61,528 nt of DNA, from positions 1-61,528 of the forward strand of contig JAJZZA010000009.1 in NCBI GenBank assembly GCA_021797825.1, read 5' to 3'. Shown here piece after piece: positions 53,933-61,528 of the stretch (positions are counted from its first letter, which is position 1; every line of letters begins with the position of its first letter). The notes under the pieces were generated by a model. It worked only from the letters and a program-made list of their open reading frames with translations. It had not been told where the DNA came from and made no database searches. Source of the DNA: Bacillota bacterium (GTDB lineage Bacteria > Bacillota > Sulfobacillia > Sulfobacillales > Sulfobacillaceae). The translations under genes and the position numbers were made by a program.

Positions 53933-54412
53933 TCATCCTCCCGATCCCGCGTCAACCGGGTGGTCAGGGTCCCCCAAACCCTTGATAGCCCACACTATCG
54001 GCCGATCCGGCGCCAACGCGTCCCGGTCCGGCAGGACGATGACCATAAACGCCCCGCCGACCCGCATCATGATTTGACGGGTCGGGCGCGGCCCGCCGCT
54101 CCTCTCGGTGGGAAGCAGGGTTTCATCCCTCGCCGTGGCCGCTTCCGCGGACAACGGCCCGGGATGCGGCCCGTCATCAGCCGCCGGTACGGTCTCGAAC
54201 GGTTGAGCATCGGTCGCGTTTCGGTGATGCTCCCCTACCTCAGGGTCGCGACTGCCCGCGGCGGCGGCCCGTTCGCTCGAGCCCGCCCCCACCGCCTCCG
54301 GCTTTGCCGCGCCCGGCCCGCCCTCCGCAGGCCGCCTAGGCGTTCCCGGTGCGGGGTCGCGGCGCGAGTTTCCGCCTGCCGCGCCCGGGTTGACCGAAAT
54401 GGGATTTTCCAT
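53933..54412 (-). CDS. Possible disordered protein, function unknown
   Basis: Up to 159 residues from an ATG at 54412 ('MENPISVNPGAAGG'); the frame is open to 54613. The first two thirds are Gly/Ala/Pro/Glu-rich and likely disordered. The end, 'MMRVGGAFMVIVLPDRDALA' then 'RPIVWAIKGLGDPDHP', has normal protein composition and high third-position GC. No ribosome binding site is visible and no family is known, so it may be a shadow or a gene remnant. Confidence 0.3.
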   Translation of the reverse strand: MENPISVNPGAAGGNSRRDPAPGTPRRPAEGGPGAAKPEAVGAGSSERAAAAGSRDPEVGEHHRNATDAQPFETVPAADDGPHPGPLSAEAATARDETLLPTERSGGPRPTRQIMMRVGGAFMVIVLPDRDALAPDRPIVWAIKGLGDPDHPVDAGSGG

Positions 54413-54482
54413 GAGGAGCGGCGCCGCAGCCGGATGCGCTTGGTTTAAGGATTGGTCCCCCGCGGCAAGTCCACCGCTTGCG

Positions 54483-54578
54483 TCAGGGGGGGGATGCCGC
54501 CGGGTCGCGATGATAAATATGGTCAAGCCGCATGTGTGTACGCATTTCCGCGATCCGCTCGTCGTCTTCGCGCAGCAC
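54483..54578 (-). CDS. Possible 31-residue microprotein
   Basis: GTG 54578 has a near-ideal ribosome binding site GGAGGTGG 5 bases upstream. The peptide starts 'MLREDDERIAEMRTHMRLDH' and is strongly charged and helical. Could be a small regulatory peptide or a leader peptide; no homologue is known to me. Confidence 0.35.
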   Translation of the reverse strand: MLREDDERIAEMRTHMRLDHIYHRDPAASPP

Positions 54579-55043
54579 GGGGACCACCTCCGTTTTCCCA
54601 TCGGATGCTTCACCTTATGTGCAGGGCATGAGCAAAGTGCCTGGGTCGGCTTTACACCCCGCCTCGGCGCCTAACGGCCCCGTCCGGGGTTTTCGGCAAG
54701 TCCCCAAGCAATAGACGATTGCGGCCGGGAGAATGCCGGGTTCCGCCCCCCGCCCGCACGTTGCCCCAGCCTGGCCGAGACGGTGCGCGGGGCGCTTGTG
54801 TCGATGGAAAGGGTGCGCTATCATCACAGTACTTGCATTCCCGGTGGCCCTTACGGCGACTCCGTTTTGCGGGATCAATTTGCGTGTGTCCGTCACCCAA
54901 CGCCCCGGCACACGGACCCGACCGCCAGCCAAGAGGGTTGGCGGACCCGCCAAGTCTTCCCGGTTGGGGCGCGTGTCGCGAGATTGACCGGCAGCAGGTG
55001 CTTAAGATGGCTTCGTCCGACAGTTCCCAAGGAGGTCAATTTT
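54579..55043. other. Intergenic stretch before the flippase gene
   Basis: No supported gene. Divergent promoter sequences are expected here, but no clear -35/-10 pair was identified. Frames on both strands lack start signals. Confidence 0.3.
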
Positions 55044-56633
55044 CTGGAAACCGGATCGACGCAAGGGCGCAATCAGCGGCATCGGAGCATCGGGTTCTCT
55101 GCTGGCGTCATCTTTGTGGCGACCCTCTTTAGCCGGCTCAGCGGATTTCTGCGTGAAGTCGTCATGGCGGCCTTTTTCGGCACCTCCGCCGCCTACGACG
55201 CCTGGTTGATGGCCTCGGTGCTCCCCAACCTGCTGTTCAGTTCGATCAACGGCGCCATTACCGTCTCCATGATCCCCATAATGACGGAAGCCGACACCAA
55301 CTATTCGCCGGGTTCCGGGCAGCGGTTTATCAATGAAGTCTTCACCGCGGTGGTACTGGTCGCCCTCATCCTTATCGCCGTGGGCGAGATCTTCACCCCC
55401 ATTCTGGTGCAATTGATCGCCCCCGGCTTTCATGGCCATGAACTGGAACTGGCCATCGGCATGACCCGGATTATGCTCCCCACCATTTTATTCTGGGGAC
55501 TGGGCGGACTGGTGGTCGGCATTTTGCAAGAACAGGAGGCCTACCTGGCGCCAGCCTTATCGCCGGTGGCAATCAACATGGTGCGGATCACCACGATTAT
55601 CGTGTTCGGTCACTTTTGGGGCATTCAAGGTGTCGCCTACGGGTTTTTACTGGCGGTCCTGTCGCAATTGTTCGTCACCCTGCCGGCGCTCCGCCGACAC
55701 GGCTTTCACCTCCGGTTTCGCTGGCACCTGCGCCACCCGTTGCTAAAAAAACTGCTGCGCATGTCCGGTCCCTTTTTCATTACCAGCTCGGTGGGAGCTC
55801 TGGGCCTCATCGTCGACCGCATCCTCGCCTCCAACTTGGTAACCGGCAGCATTGCTGCCCTGCAATATTCTTATGTCCTCGTGCAAATCCCGGTGGGCCT
55901 GCTGATTTCTTCGTTGGCCACACCCATTTATACCCGCCTCGCGCAACATCACAGCCATCGCGACCCGGAGACGTTCCGGGCCCTCTCGCTCAAGGGATTT
56001 CGCCTGGTCTTGATGGCCATTGTGCCCATCACGATTTGGTTCATCGTCTTGCGCGAGCCTTTGTTGCGCCTGTTATATCAACGGGGGGCGTTCAACAACC
56101 ACTCCACCGACATCAGCGCCGGCACCCTGTTGTATTTTTCGCTGGGTCTTCCCGCCAGCGCCATCGCATTTTATCTGCAGCGCCTGTTTTTCGCCACCCA
56201 GGATACCAGTTCCCCGGCGCGCTTTAGCGTCTTGACCATCATCTTCAACATCGTCGGCGACATTGTGCTGGTACGCGTGCTGAAAGTGGACGGGCTAGCC
56301 TTGGCCACCGCTCTGGCGGGCTGGGTCAACGCCGTGCTGCTCACCGCCAAATCCCTGCGTCCGCAACGCGGCCAGAATCTCCGCCTGCGCCGGACCATCT
56401 TCGCCCTGCTGGCCGGGGGTAGCGGCACCGCTGCCGCGGCCTACGCCATCCGGGCCGCAATCCACCTTAACCACACAACCGGAGTCCTGCCGCTGGCGGG
56501 CGGCCTCACGCTGGCCATGGCCGTCTCCGGTCTTGTCTTCATCGTCATTCTCCGCCTGCTCCGATATCCCGAAGTGGCGGAGTTGGCCCGACAACTCCGC
56601 CTGCGACTGGCCCGGCGCGTTCGTCCCTCCTGA
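55044..56633 (+). CDS. murJ: MurJ/MviN-family lipid II flippase
   Basis: 529 residues and about 14 membrane helices, the normal size for MurJ, which flips lipid II outward for peptidoglycan synthesis. N-terminal signature 'FSRLSGFLREVVMAAFFGTS' and 'AYDAWLMASVLPNLLFSSIN'; later 'QIPVGLLISSLATPIYTRLA', 'LYQRGAFNNHSTDIS', 'FFATQDTSSPARFSVLTIIF'. The start is placed at CTG 55044, because a perfect AAGGAGGT lies 8 bases before it and residues upstream are not MurJ-like. The next in-frame candidate, TTG 54984, has no ribosome binding site. A MurJ-like exporter of another lipid-linked glycan is possible. Confidence 0.88.
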   Translation: METGSTQGRNQRHRSIGFSAGVIFVATLFSRLSGFLREVVMAAFFGTSAAYDAWLMASVLPNLLFSSINGAITVSMIPIMTEADTNYSPGSGQRFINEVFTAVVLVALILIAVGEIFTPILVQLIAPGFHGHELELAIGMTRIMLPTILFWGLGGLVVGILQEQEAYLAPALSPVAINMVRITTIIVFGHFWGIQGVAYGFLLAVLSQLFVTLPALRRHGFHLRFRWHLRHPLLKKLLRMSGPFFITSSVGALGLIVDRILASNLVTGSIAALQYSYVLVQIPVGLLISSLATPIYTRLAQHHSHRDPETFRALSLKGFRLVLMAIVPITIWFIVLREPLLRLLYQRGAFNNHSTDISAGTLLYFSLGLPASAIAFYLQRLFFATQDTSSPARFSVLTIIFNIVGDIVLVRVLKVDGLALATALAGWVNAVLLTAKSLRPQRGQNLRLRRTIFALLAGGSGTAAAAYAIRAAIHLNHTTGVLPLAGGLTLAMAVSGLVFIVILRLLRYPEVAELARQLRLRLARRVRPS

Positions 56634-56849
56634 CCCGGAGCTCCGGTCGGCCGATTGCGGCCCCCATTGACCAACCCGGGCCCACCCGCGTGCTGGCGGT
56701 CGCCCGCGGCCCGTCAGGATGCCCGGCCACCCGCTGGCCCGCGGGTGCGCCGTCCGCTCCGCCGACTCGTCCCCTGAACCTGGCCGCGGTCCGACAAACC
56801 GTCCGAAACCTCACAGGTTGTGGTACGATAAGGCCAGGGGGGTTGCGCA

Positions 56850-58301
56850 ATGGATGTCACATGCCTAGTCACCAACCCACTCGTGGTCGTGACCAACCGG
56901 GAACCTTATATCGATGAAAAAATCGGTTCCGGAATCCGCACCATTCAAACCGCCGGTGGGGTGGTGTCCGCTCTTGATCCGCTTTTGCAGGAGATGGGGG
57001 GCGACTGGATTGCTTGGGGATCGGGCAGCGCGGACCGGGTGACGGCGCCCCGGGGGATGCGCGAGGTGCCGCCCAAACATCCGCGTTACCGTCTGCACCG
57101 GGTTTTCTTAAGCCCGTCCGAGGAACAGGGATACTATACCCATTACGCCAACCAGGGTCTGTGGCCGCTGTCGCACATGCTGGTTGAACGGGCGCGGTTT
57201 TCACGACGTGCCTGGCCGATTTACCGGGCGGTGAACCAGAAATTTGCCCGCGCCGCCGCGGCCACGTCAGTTCCCGGCGCCTGGGTTTTCAGCCACGATT
57301 ATCAATTAGCGCTGCTTCCCGCGCAACTGCGGACCATGCGGCCCGACGTCGCGATTGCCCACTTTTGGCATATCCCCTGGCCGGCTTTTCCCGTCTTTCG
57401 GCTGTGCCCGCAATACCAGGAAATATTAAGGGGGTTGTTGGGAGCGGATGTCCTGGGATTTCAGACGTCCGACGATGTGGACGCCTTTTTGCACGCCGCG
57501 CACCGTACCCTAAAAGCCCCGGTCGACTTCGACGCCGGCCACATCGTCTGGGAGGGCCGCCCCGTGCATGTCCGTGCGATCCCCATTTCCGTCGACTTTG
57601 ATGCCATCGAATCGTTGGTGCGGCACCCGCGCATCGCCCGCTGGACCGGCGGCATCCGCCGCAAGCTGGCCCGGCGCGACCGCATCCTCGGCATTTCAGT
57701 CGATCGCGCCGACTACACGAAAGGGATTGTCCCGCGTTTGCAGGGGATCCGCGAGTTCTTTCAGCGCTACCCGGAACGCCGCGGACAAGTCACATTTTTG
57801 CAAATCGTAGTCCCCACCCGGTCCGAAGTGCAAGAGTACCGCAACCTTTATCACCAAGTCGAAGAGGAGACGCGGCGCCTCAACCGGGAATTCGGCGATG
57901 ACGACTGGACCCCGGTCATCACCATCCGTCGCCACATTGACCGGGCACGCCTGATGGGACTGTTCCGGGCAGCGGATTTCGGCTTGGTCAGTTCTCTGTT
58001 CGACGGGATGAATCTCGTGGCTAAAGAGTTTGTCGCGGCCCAGATCGAGGGGCGGGGGGTGCTTTTGTTAAGCGAATCCGCCGGCGCCGCCAATGAGCTG
58101 GCGGACGCCTTTCCCATTAACCCGTTGGATGCGGAGGGATTTGCGTCGACCCTGCACGAGGCGCTGAACATCCCGCCCGCAGAGCGCCACGCGCGGATGG
58201 AGCGGATGCGTGAGCATGTTCAGCAACATACCATTTACGACTGGCTCCAATCGATTCTTTTAGCCCTCTCCGAGGTTTCGGCCGCCTATGCCCGCGAATA
58301 G
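56850..58301 (+). CDS. otsA: Trehalose-6-phosphate synthase (GT20)
   Basis: 483 residues, normal for OtsA; GGGGGG 7 bases before ATG. Transfers glucose from UDP- or ADP-glucose to glucose 6-phosphate. GT20 features: N-terminal 'LVVVTNREPY', glycine loop 'GGVVSALDPLLQEMGGDWIA', 'WVFSHDYQLALLPAQLR' and 'HFWHIPWPAFPVFRLCPQY' for the acceptor pocket, 'ISVDRADYTKGIVPRLQGI' holding the Arg and Lys that bind the donor phosphates, and 'SLFDGMNLVAKEFVAAQ' near the C-terminus. Overlaps otsB by 14 bases. Trehalose protects against osmotic, heat and acid stress. Confidence 0.95.
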   Translation: MDVTCLVTNPLVVVTNREPYIDEKIGSGIRTIQTAGGVVSALDPLLQEMGGDWIAWGSGSADRVTAPRGMREVPPKHPRYRLHRVFLSPSEEQGYYTHYANQGLWPLSHMLVERARFSRRAWPIYRAVNQKFARAAAATSVPGAWVFSHDYQLALLPAQLRTMRPDVAIAHFWHIPWPAFPVFRLCPQYQEILRGLLGADVLGFQTSDDVDAFLHAAHRTLKAPVDFDAGHIVWEGRPVHVRAIPISVDFDAIESLVRHPRIARWTGGIRRKLARRDRILGISVDRADYTKGIVPRLQGIREFFQRYPERRGQVTFLQIVVPTRSEVQEYRNLYHQVEEETRRLNREFGDDDWTPVITIRRHIDRARLMGLFRAADFGLVSSLFDGMNLVAKEFVAAQIEGRGVLLLSESAGAANELADAFPINPLDAEGFASTLHEALNIPPAERHARMERMREHVQQHTIYDWLQSILLALSEVSAAYARE

Positions 58302-59109
58302 GTTCGCTTGGCCCGAAACCGCAACCTGGCCCCCCATCCCGGTGGAGGCCTTCCCTGCCACGCTGGCGTCGCTGATGGATACAGCGGGGCCGGTCTGGTT
58401 CTGGTGTCTGGACATCGACGGAACCTTGGTGGAAATCGCCCCGACACCCGACGCCATCCGGGTGCCTCCCACCCTGCTCGCCGATCTGGCTGACCTGGCC
58501 GGTTCTCCGCGACACCGGGTGGCCTTGGTGACGGGGCGCAGTCTGGACGACGCCAGGCCACGGTTCCCGTTGCCGCCGGCGGTCGCCATGGTGGGAAGCC
58601 ACGGCGCGGAGTGGCTGCTCGATGGCGTGCGCGCCACCGACCCCCGCACCCAGCCGGCGCGCGCCGCGCTGGTCCGCACCGCCGACCGCTTCCGGCAATT
58701 AAGCCGGGAATTTCCGGGCACCGTCTTTGAGGATAAACGGTACAGCTTGTCGCTCCATTACCGGTCGCTGGACCCCGACCGCGAGCCCGGGTTAAAGGCG
58801 GCGGTGGAGGAGTCGGTGCAAGACGAACCGGCGATCAGTCTCTTAGCCTCCAAGAAATGTTGGGACGCGCGCATCGCCGGCGGGCCGACGAAGGCGGACG
58901 GCATTGCCCGGCTGCTGCGGACTCACCCGGACCCGCCGCGCCTCCTCATTTTCGGCGACGATCTTACCGACGAGAATGCCTTTTTGGCCTTTCCCCAAGC
59001 CCTGACGGTCCGAGTCGGCCCGGGCGTGAGCGCAGCTCGGTTCCGTTTGCCGGATCCCCCCGCCGTGCGCGAACTCGTCGCCGCCATGGCCCACTTGGCG
59101 GTGCGGTGA
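58288..59109 (+). CDS. otsB: Trehalose-6-phosphate phosphatase
   Basis: 273 residues. HAD superfamily: motif I 'CLDIDGTLVEIAPTP' with the two catalytic Asp, 'LVTGRSLDDARPRF' (motif II Thr), Lys in 'GGPTKADGIARLL' and motif IV 'IFGDDLTDENAFLAF'. Removes the phosphate from trehalose 6-phosphate to give trehalose. Start ATG 58288 overlaps the end of otsA, a translationally coupled pair. Length and motifs are normal for the family. Confidence 0.94.
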   Translation: MPANRFAWPETATWPPIPVEAFPATLASLMDTAGPVWFWCLDIDGTLVEIAPTPDAIRVPPTLLADLADLAGSPRHRVALVTGRSLDDARPRFPLPPAVAMVGSHGAEWLLDGVRATDPRTQPARAALVRTADRFRQLSREFPGTVFEDKRYSLSLHYRSLDPDREPGLKAAVEESVQDEPAISLLASKKCWDARIAGGPTKADGIARLLRTHPDPPRLLIFGDDLTDENAFLAFPQALTVRVGPGVSAARFRLPDPPAVRELVAAMAHLAVR

Positions 59110-59222
59110 CGCGCCAAGTCCCCGCCCCACCGCCACCCGCGCCGGCCAGAGAAGACAAGGCCCCCTCCCCGGACGGCGCGCGCTGTTCCCTACCGAGGGC
59201 CGCGTCTCCCGCTGGCGGCCAT

Positions 59223-60057
59223 TCACCGGAGCAGCATGGACAGTCCCACAGCCAGCAACAACAAACCGGTTCCGCCCACTTGGCACCGTTCACGAATGCG
59301 TTGGGCATAGTGCGCCACCACATAGCCGGTGACCACCGCAACCACCCCAATCAAGACGAATCCGCTGCCATCCACTTTCCCGTGCCAACCGTAGCCCAAT
59401 GCTCCGCTTAAGGCGGACAAGGCCATGGTGGCCGTGCCGGTGCCAATCGCGGTGCGAAGGGAATAACGCAGCCCGTAGAGCAGGGCCACCAAAAAGAGCA
59501 TGCCCCCCGACGCGCCAATGAGCCCGGAAATATTTCCAATCAAAAAACCCAGCAGGCCCACCCCGGCGATCATCCGCCAGGCAGGGGAGGGGGCCCTGAC
59601 CCCTTGCCGGCGGTTTCACCAAGGGCACATTGCGCCAGGCATGAAACAAAAAACTCCATGACATCGCGACCATGAACACGCCGAAGAAAACCCCGAGCCA
59701 CGAAGCGGGAACCTGGTGCGCCAACGCAACTCCGGTCTGCGCCCCGGCCATCGCCCCCAGGAAGGGAAGTCCCCCGGACCTCAGTACCACATGATGTTGG
59801 CGGGCATAGCTCCCGGCCACCGCCAGCGATGTCACCACGTCGACCGCCAGACTGGTGCCGACCGCCGTGCGAAACGGTACATGGAGAATCAGGGTCATTG
59901 CCGGTACCACCACCACGGCGCTAGCCCCGGAAAATCCGGTCAGACTCCCGGTCGCCAGACCGATGAGCAAATACACGGCCACGTCCAGGTTTAATGCGAG
60001 GCCGTGTTGCCGGCGGTCTCGCGGCCTCCCTTGCGCTTGGCGTGACGACAGACGCAT
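59223..60057 (-). pseudogene. TauE/SafE-family permease split by a frameshift
   Basis: The N-terminal half (from the frame starting at 60057) shows 'LIGLATGSLTGFSGASAVVV' and 'FRTAVGTSLAVDVVTSLAVA'; the C-terminal half (from 59573) shows 'LIGNISGLIGASGGMLFLVA' and 'RTAIGTGTATMALSALSGAL'. Together they make one complete TauE permease of about eight helices, a sulfite/sulfonate or other anion exporter family. The reading frame changes once between about 59575 and 59615, in a G/C-rich run. Either a real inactivating single-base change or a sequencing error. Convergent with otsB. Confidence 0.8.
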
Positions 60058-60063
60058 CCTCTT

Positions 60064-60090
60064 ATCCGCCCGGCGCTTGCCCGGGCGGAT
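60064..60090. repeat. 10-bp perfect hairpin before the TauE-type gene
   Basis: ATCCGCCCGG and CCGGGCGGAT pair perfectly around a 7-base loop, six bases upstream of the ATG at 60057 on the minus strand. It would hide the ribosome binding region (AGAGG) close by or act as a leader terminator. Confidence 0.45.
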
Positions 60091-60857
60091 GGCAAGCGGC
60101 TAGGCTGGTGGGGCAACCCACTCCCCGCTTAAGACCATATCGGCCCTCGCCGCAGACCCCGTAATCAGGGCGCGGCCGTCGCTCGCCCGGTTTACCGCCT
60201 CACTATTATCGTTTGGATATCATTAAAGTCAGTCCCCCGCCACGAGCACCCGGCAGACAAAATTGTCGCCGCGCAAGCAAACCATCGGCCCCATTTTCGC
60301 TTCGAGATAAGATTGGCGGCGCGCATGACCGCATCCGAATCCGATCGGGTGGTGGGTCTAGACCAGGTGAGGAAATCTCCGGTGGGCGCAGGGCAGTTGC
60401 CACCGGCAGGCGGGACGGACGGGCCGGGGCGCTCCTCCGCGTCATTGGCCAGCCATGTCCACGGCATCAGCTGATGGCCGGGAGAAGACCCCGCCGCTAC
60501 TCAAAACTGAAACCGCTCGCTCTGCCGGCTTATGTCGGTCGGAGCAACCGTCGCACGGCTCCGCCAGATGGCCTCCGCCCGTTTGACCAGGGATGGTGAC
60601 GCGGCCACCGACGATGGTCCGCTCAGCCGGGATGGATCGTTCCTCCCGCCTCACTAGCGGAAGTTTCCGGGTTAGGTGGTTAAATTAGCCTCAAAGCCAA
60701 GCTCTGCCTCAAATCATCGTTTATACAACTTGATTAGCGGTGCTATCGAGGGTAGCACTAGAAAAATATTTCTTCTGATGGCGCAAAAGTGCAAAGGATT
60801 TTGCGACGCCGATCGCGAACCAAGGTTTATCAACTCTCGAATCTGGAGGTGCGATCG
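60091..60857. other. Intergenic stretch before the terminal IS element
   Basis: No supported gene before about 60650. From 60680 on, A+T rises: a direct repeat GCCTCAAA (60688-60695 and 60706-60713) and a GTGCTA/TAGCAC hairpin (60740-60758) lie upstream of the transposase and probably belong to the left end of the element. Its terminal inverted repeat cannot be set without the other end. Confidence 0.4.
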
Positions 60858-61528
60858 GTGGCGACGATCACCAAACGCAAGGTCAAAGGGCATGTGTATT
60901 ACTACCTCGTCGAAGGCAAACGGGTGAACGGGAAATCCCGCCTCGTGAAACAGCAATATCTGGGGCGGGCGGAACAGGTGGTGGCCCGGTTGGAAGGCCA
61001 CCCTCCGGAGCCGACCCGGGTCCGGGTCGCCGAGTATGGCGCCAGCCAAGCCCTTCTCGGCGTGGCCCGCCGACTCCAGTTGGTGGAGCTGATTGACCGC
61101 GTCGCGCCCAAGCGCGACCAAGGGCTCTCGGTGGGGGCGTACATGCTGCTGGCCGTGCTGAATCGGATCTTGGCCCCCTGCAGCAAGGCCAAATTGGGCG
61201 ACTGGTTTCGCCGCACCGCCTTGTATCATGACTTTCCGGTCCGCGACGCGGACCTGCGCAGCCAGCGCTTTTGGGATCACATGGCCTACTTGACCGCCGA
61301 GCGGATTCAGGCGGTCGAGCAGGCCCTCACCCAACGGATGGTGGCGGAATTCGGCTTGGACTTGTCGACCGTCGTCTATGATGCGACCAACTTTTACACG
61401 TGGATTAATACCCAGACGCCCAGTGAGTTGGCGCAGCGCGGCCATCAGAAGCAGCATCGCGCCGATTTGCGCGCCGTGGGTTTGGCGGTGCTGGTCACGA
61501 CCGACTTCAACATTCCCCTGTTTCACGC
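60858..61528 (+). CDS. IS1634-family (IS4-group) transposase, cut by window end
   Basis: 223 residues are visible from GTG 60858, with GGAGG 8 bases upstream. 'GKSRLVKQQYLGRAEQVVAR', 'LIDRVAPKRDQGLSVGAYML', 'DLSTVVYDATNFYTWI' (first Asp of the DDE catalytic triad) and 'RGHQKQHRADLRAVGLAVLV' are typical of IS1634 transposases. Full members run to about 550 residues, so more than half lies beyond the window. The frame is undamaged here, so the element may be intact and recent. Confidence 0.88.
   Translation, partial: MATITKRKVKGHVYYYLVEGKRVNGKSRLVKQQYLGRAEQVVARLEGHPPEPTRVRVAEYGASQALLGVARRLQLVELIDRVAPKRDQGLSVGAYMLLAVLNRILAPCSKAKLGDWFRRTALYHDFPVRDADLRSQRFWDHMAYLTAERIQAVEQALTQRMVAEFGLDLSTVVYDATNFYTWINTQTPSELAQRGHQKQHRADLRAVGLAVLVTTDFNIPLFH

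Noticed and set aside
53933-54613. 226-codon frame as one full gene
   Set aside because: Its first third overlaps a better-signalled short frame and has no ribosome binding site; only a shorter, low-confidence version was kept.
1-61528. CRISPR array, tRNA or rRNA genes, prophage
   Set aside because: No regularly spaced repeats, no cloverleaf T-arm sequence at a fitting place, no rRNA-like stretch, and no phage structural genes were found on reading the window.

Overview
The window looks like chromosomal DNA from a high-GC, acid-adapted, spore-forming Bacillota of the Sulfobacillus type. This is inference from gene content: a sedolisin (acid serine-carboxyl protease), a DUF3794/SPOCS protein of the kind found in spore formers, strong GGAGG ribosome binding sites, large secreted Ig-like surface proteins, ABC-type surface polysaccharide export, trehalose synthesis and many IS remnants. 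No rRNA, tRNA, CRISPR array or complete prophage was seen.

Layout. 0-3 kb: a short MITE-like inverted repeat, a TPR lipoprotein and a decayed IS110-type transposase. 3-11.2 kb (minus strand): a cell-surface block with a secreted sedolisin, two giant secreted Ig-like proteins sharing a 'YxFW...P.GTW' repeat, and a ribbon-helix-helix regulator behind an AT-rich region full of inverted repeats. 11.5-16.1 kb (minus): glycosyltransferase, Wzt-like ATPase, Wzm-like permease and O-antigen-ligase-like protein, a surface polysaccharide module. 16-27 kb: scattered genes (CDGSH protein, MFS transporter, type II haloacid dehalogenase, tandem-domain ThyX, CPBP and PrsW membrane proteases) separated by decayed DNA.

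27.6-33.9 kb: a sugar catabolic island. A sigma-A-type promoter overlapping a LacI-type operator drives lacI, a sugar-binding lipoprotein and two permeases. A beta-propeller glycoside hydrolase and a PfkB sugar kinase lie next to it, divergently transcribed. No ATPase is encoded here, so a shared MsiK/MalK-type ATPase elsewhere is implied. 34.7-39.4 kb: two paralogous oligopeptide-type binding lipoproteins in convergent orientation around another lipoprotein. 39.6-42.8 kb: transglutaminase, alpha-E and circularly permuted ATP-grasp proteins, a widespread cluster predicted to make a peptide-like product. 43.1-47.1 kb: an SNF2 helicase, SWIM zinc-finger and SDR operon.

48.8-53.8 kb: a rhomboid-fold protein lacking catalytic residues, a C4 zinc-ribbon miniprotein, a MerR-like regulator with a perfect palindrome, a TnpB/IS605 relic, an AI-2E-type permease and DUF3794. 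55-60 kb: a MurJ flippase that appears to start at CTG, OtsA and OtsB for trehalose, and a frameshifted TauE-type permease. The window ends inside an IS1634-type transposase.

The strongest unusual signal is the tandem ThyX protein. Its two halves appear to have lost complementary parts of the ThyX motif, so one composite active site may be shared between them.
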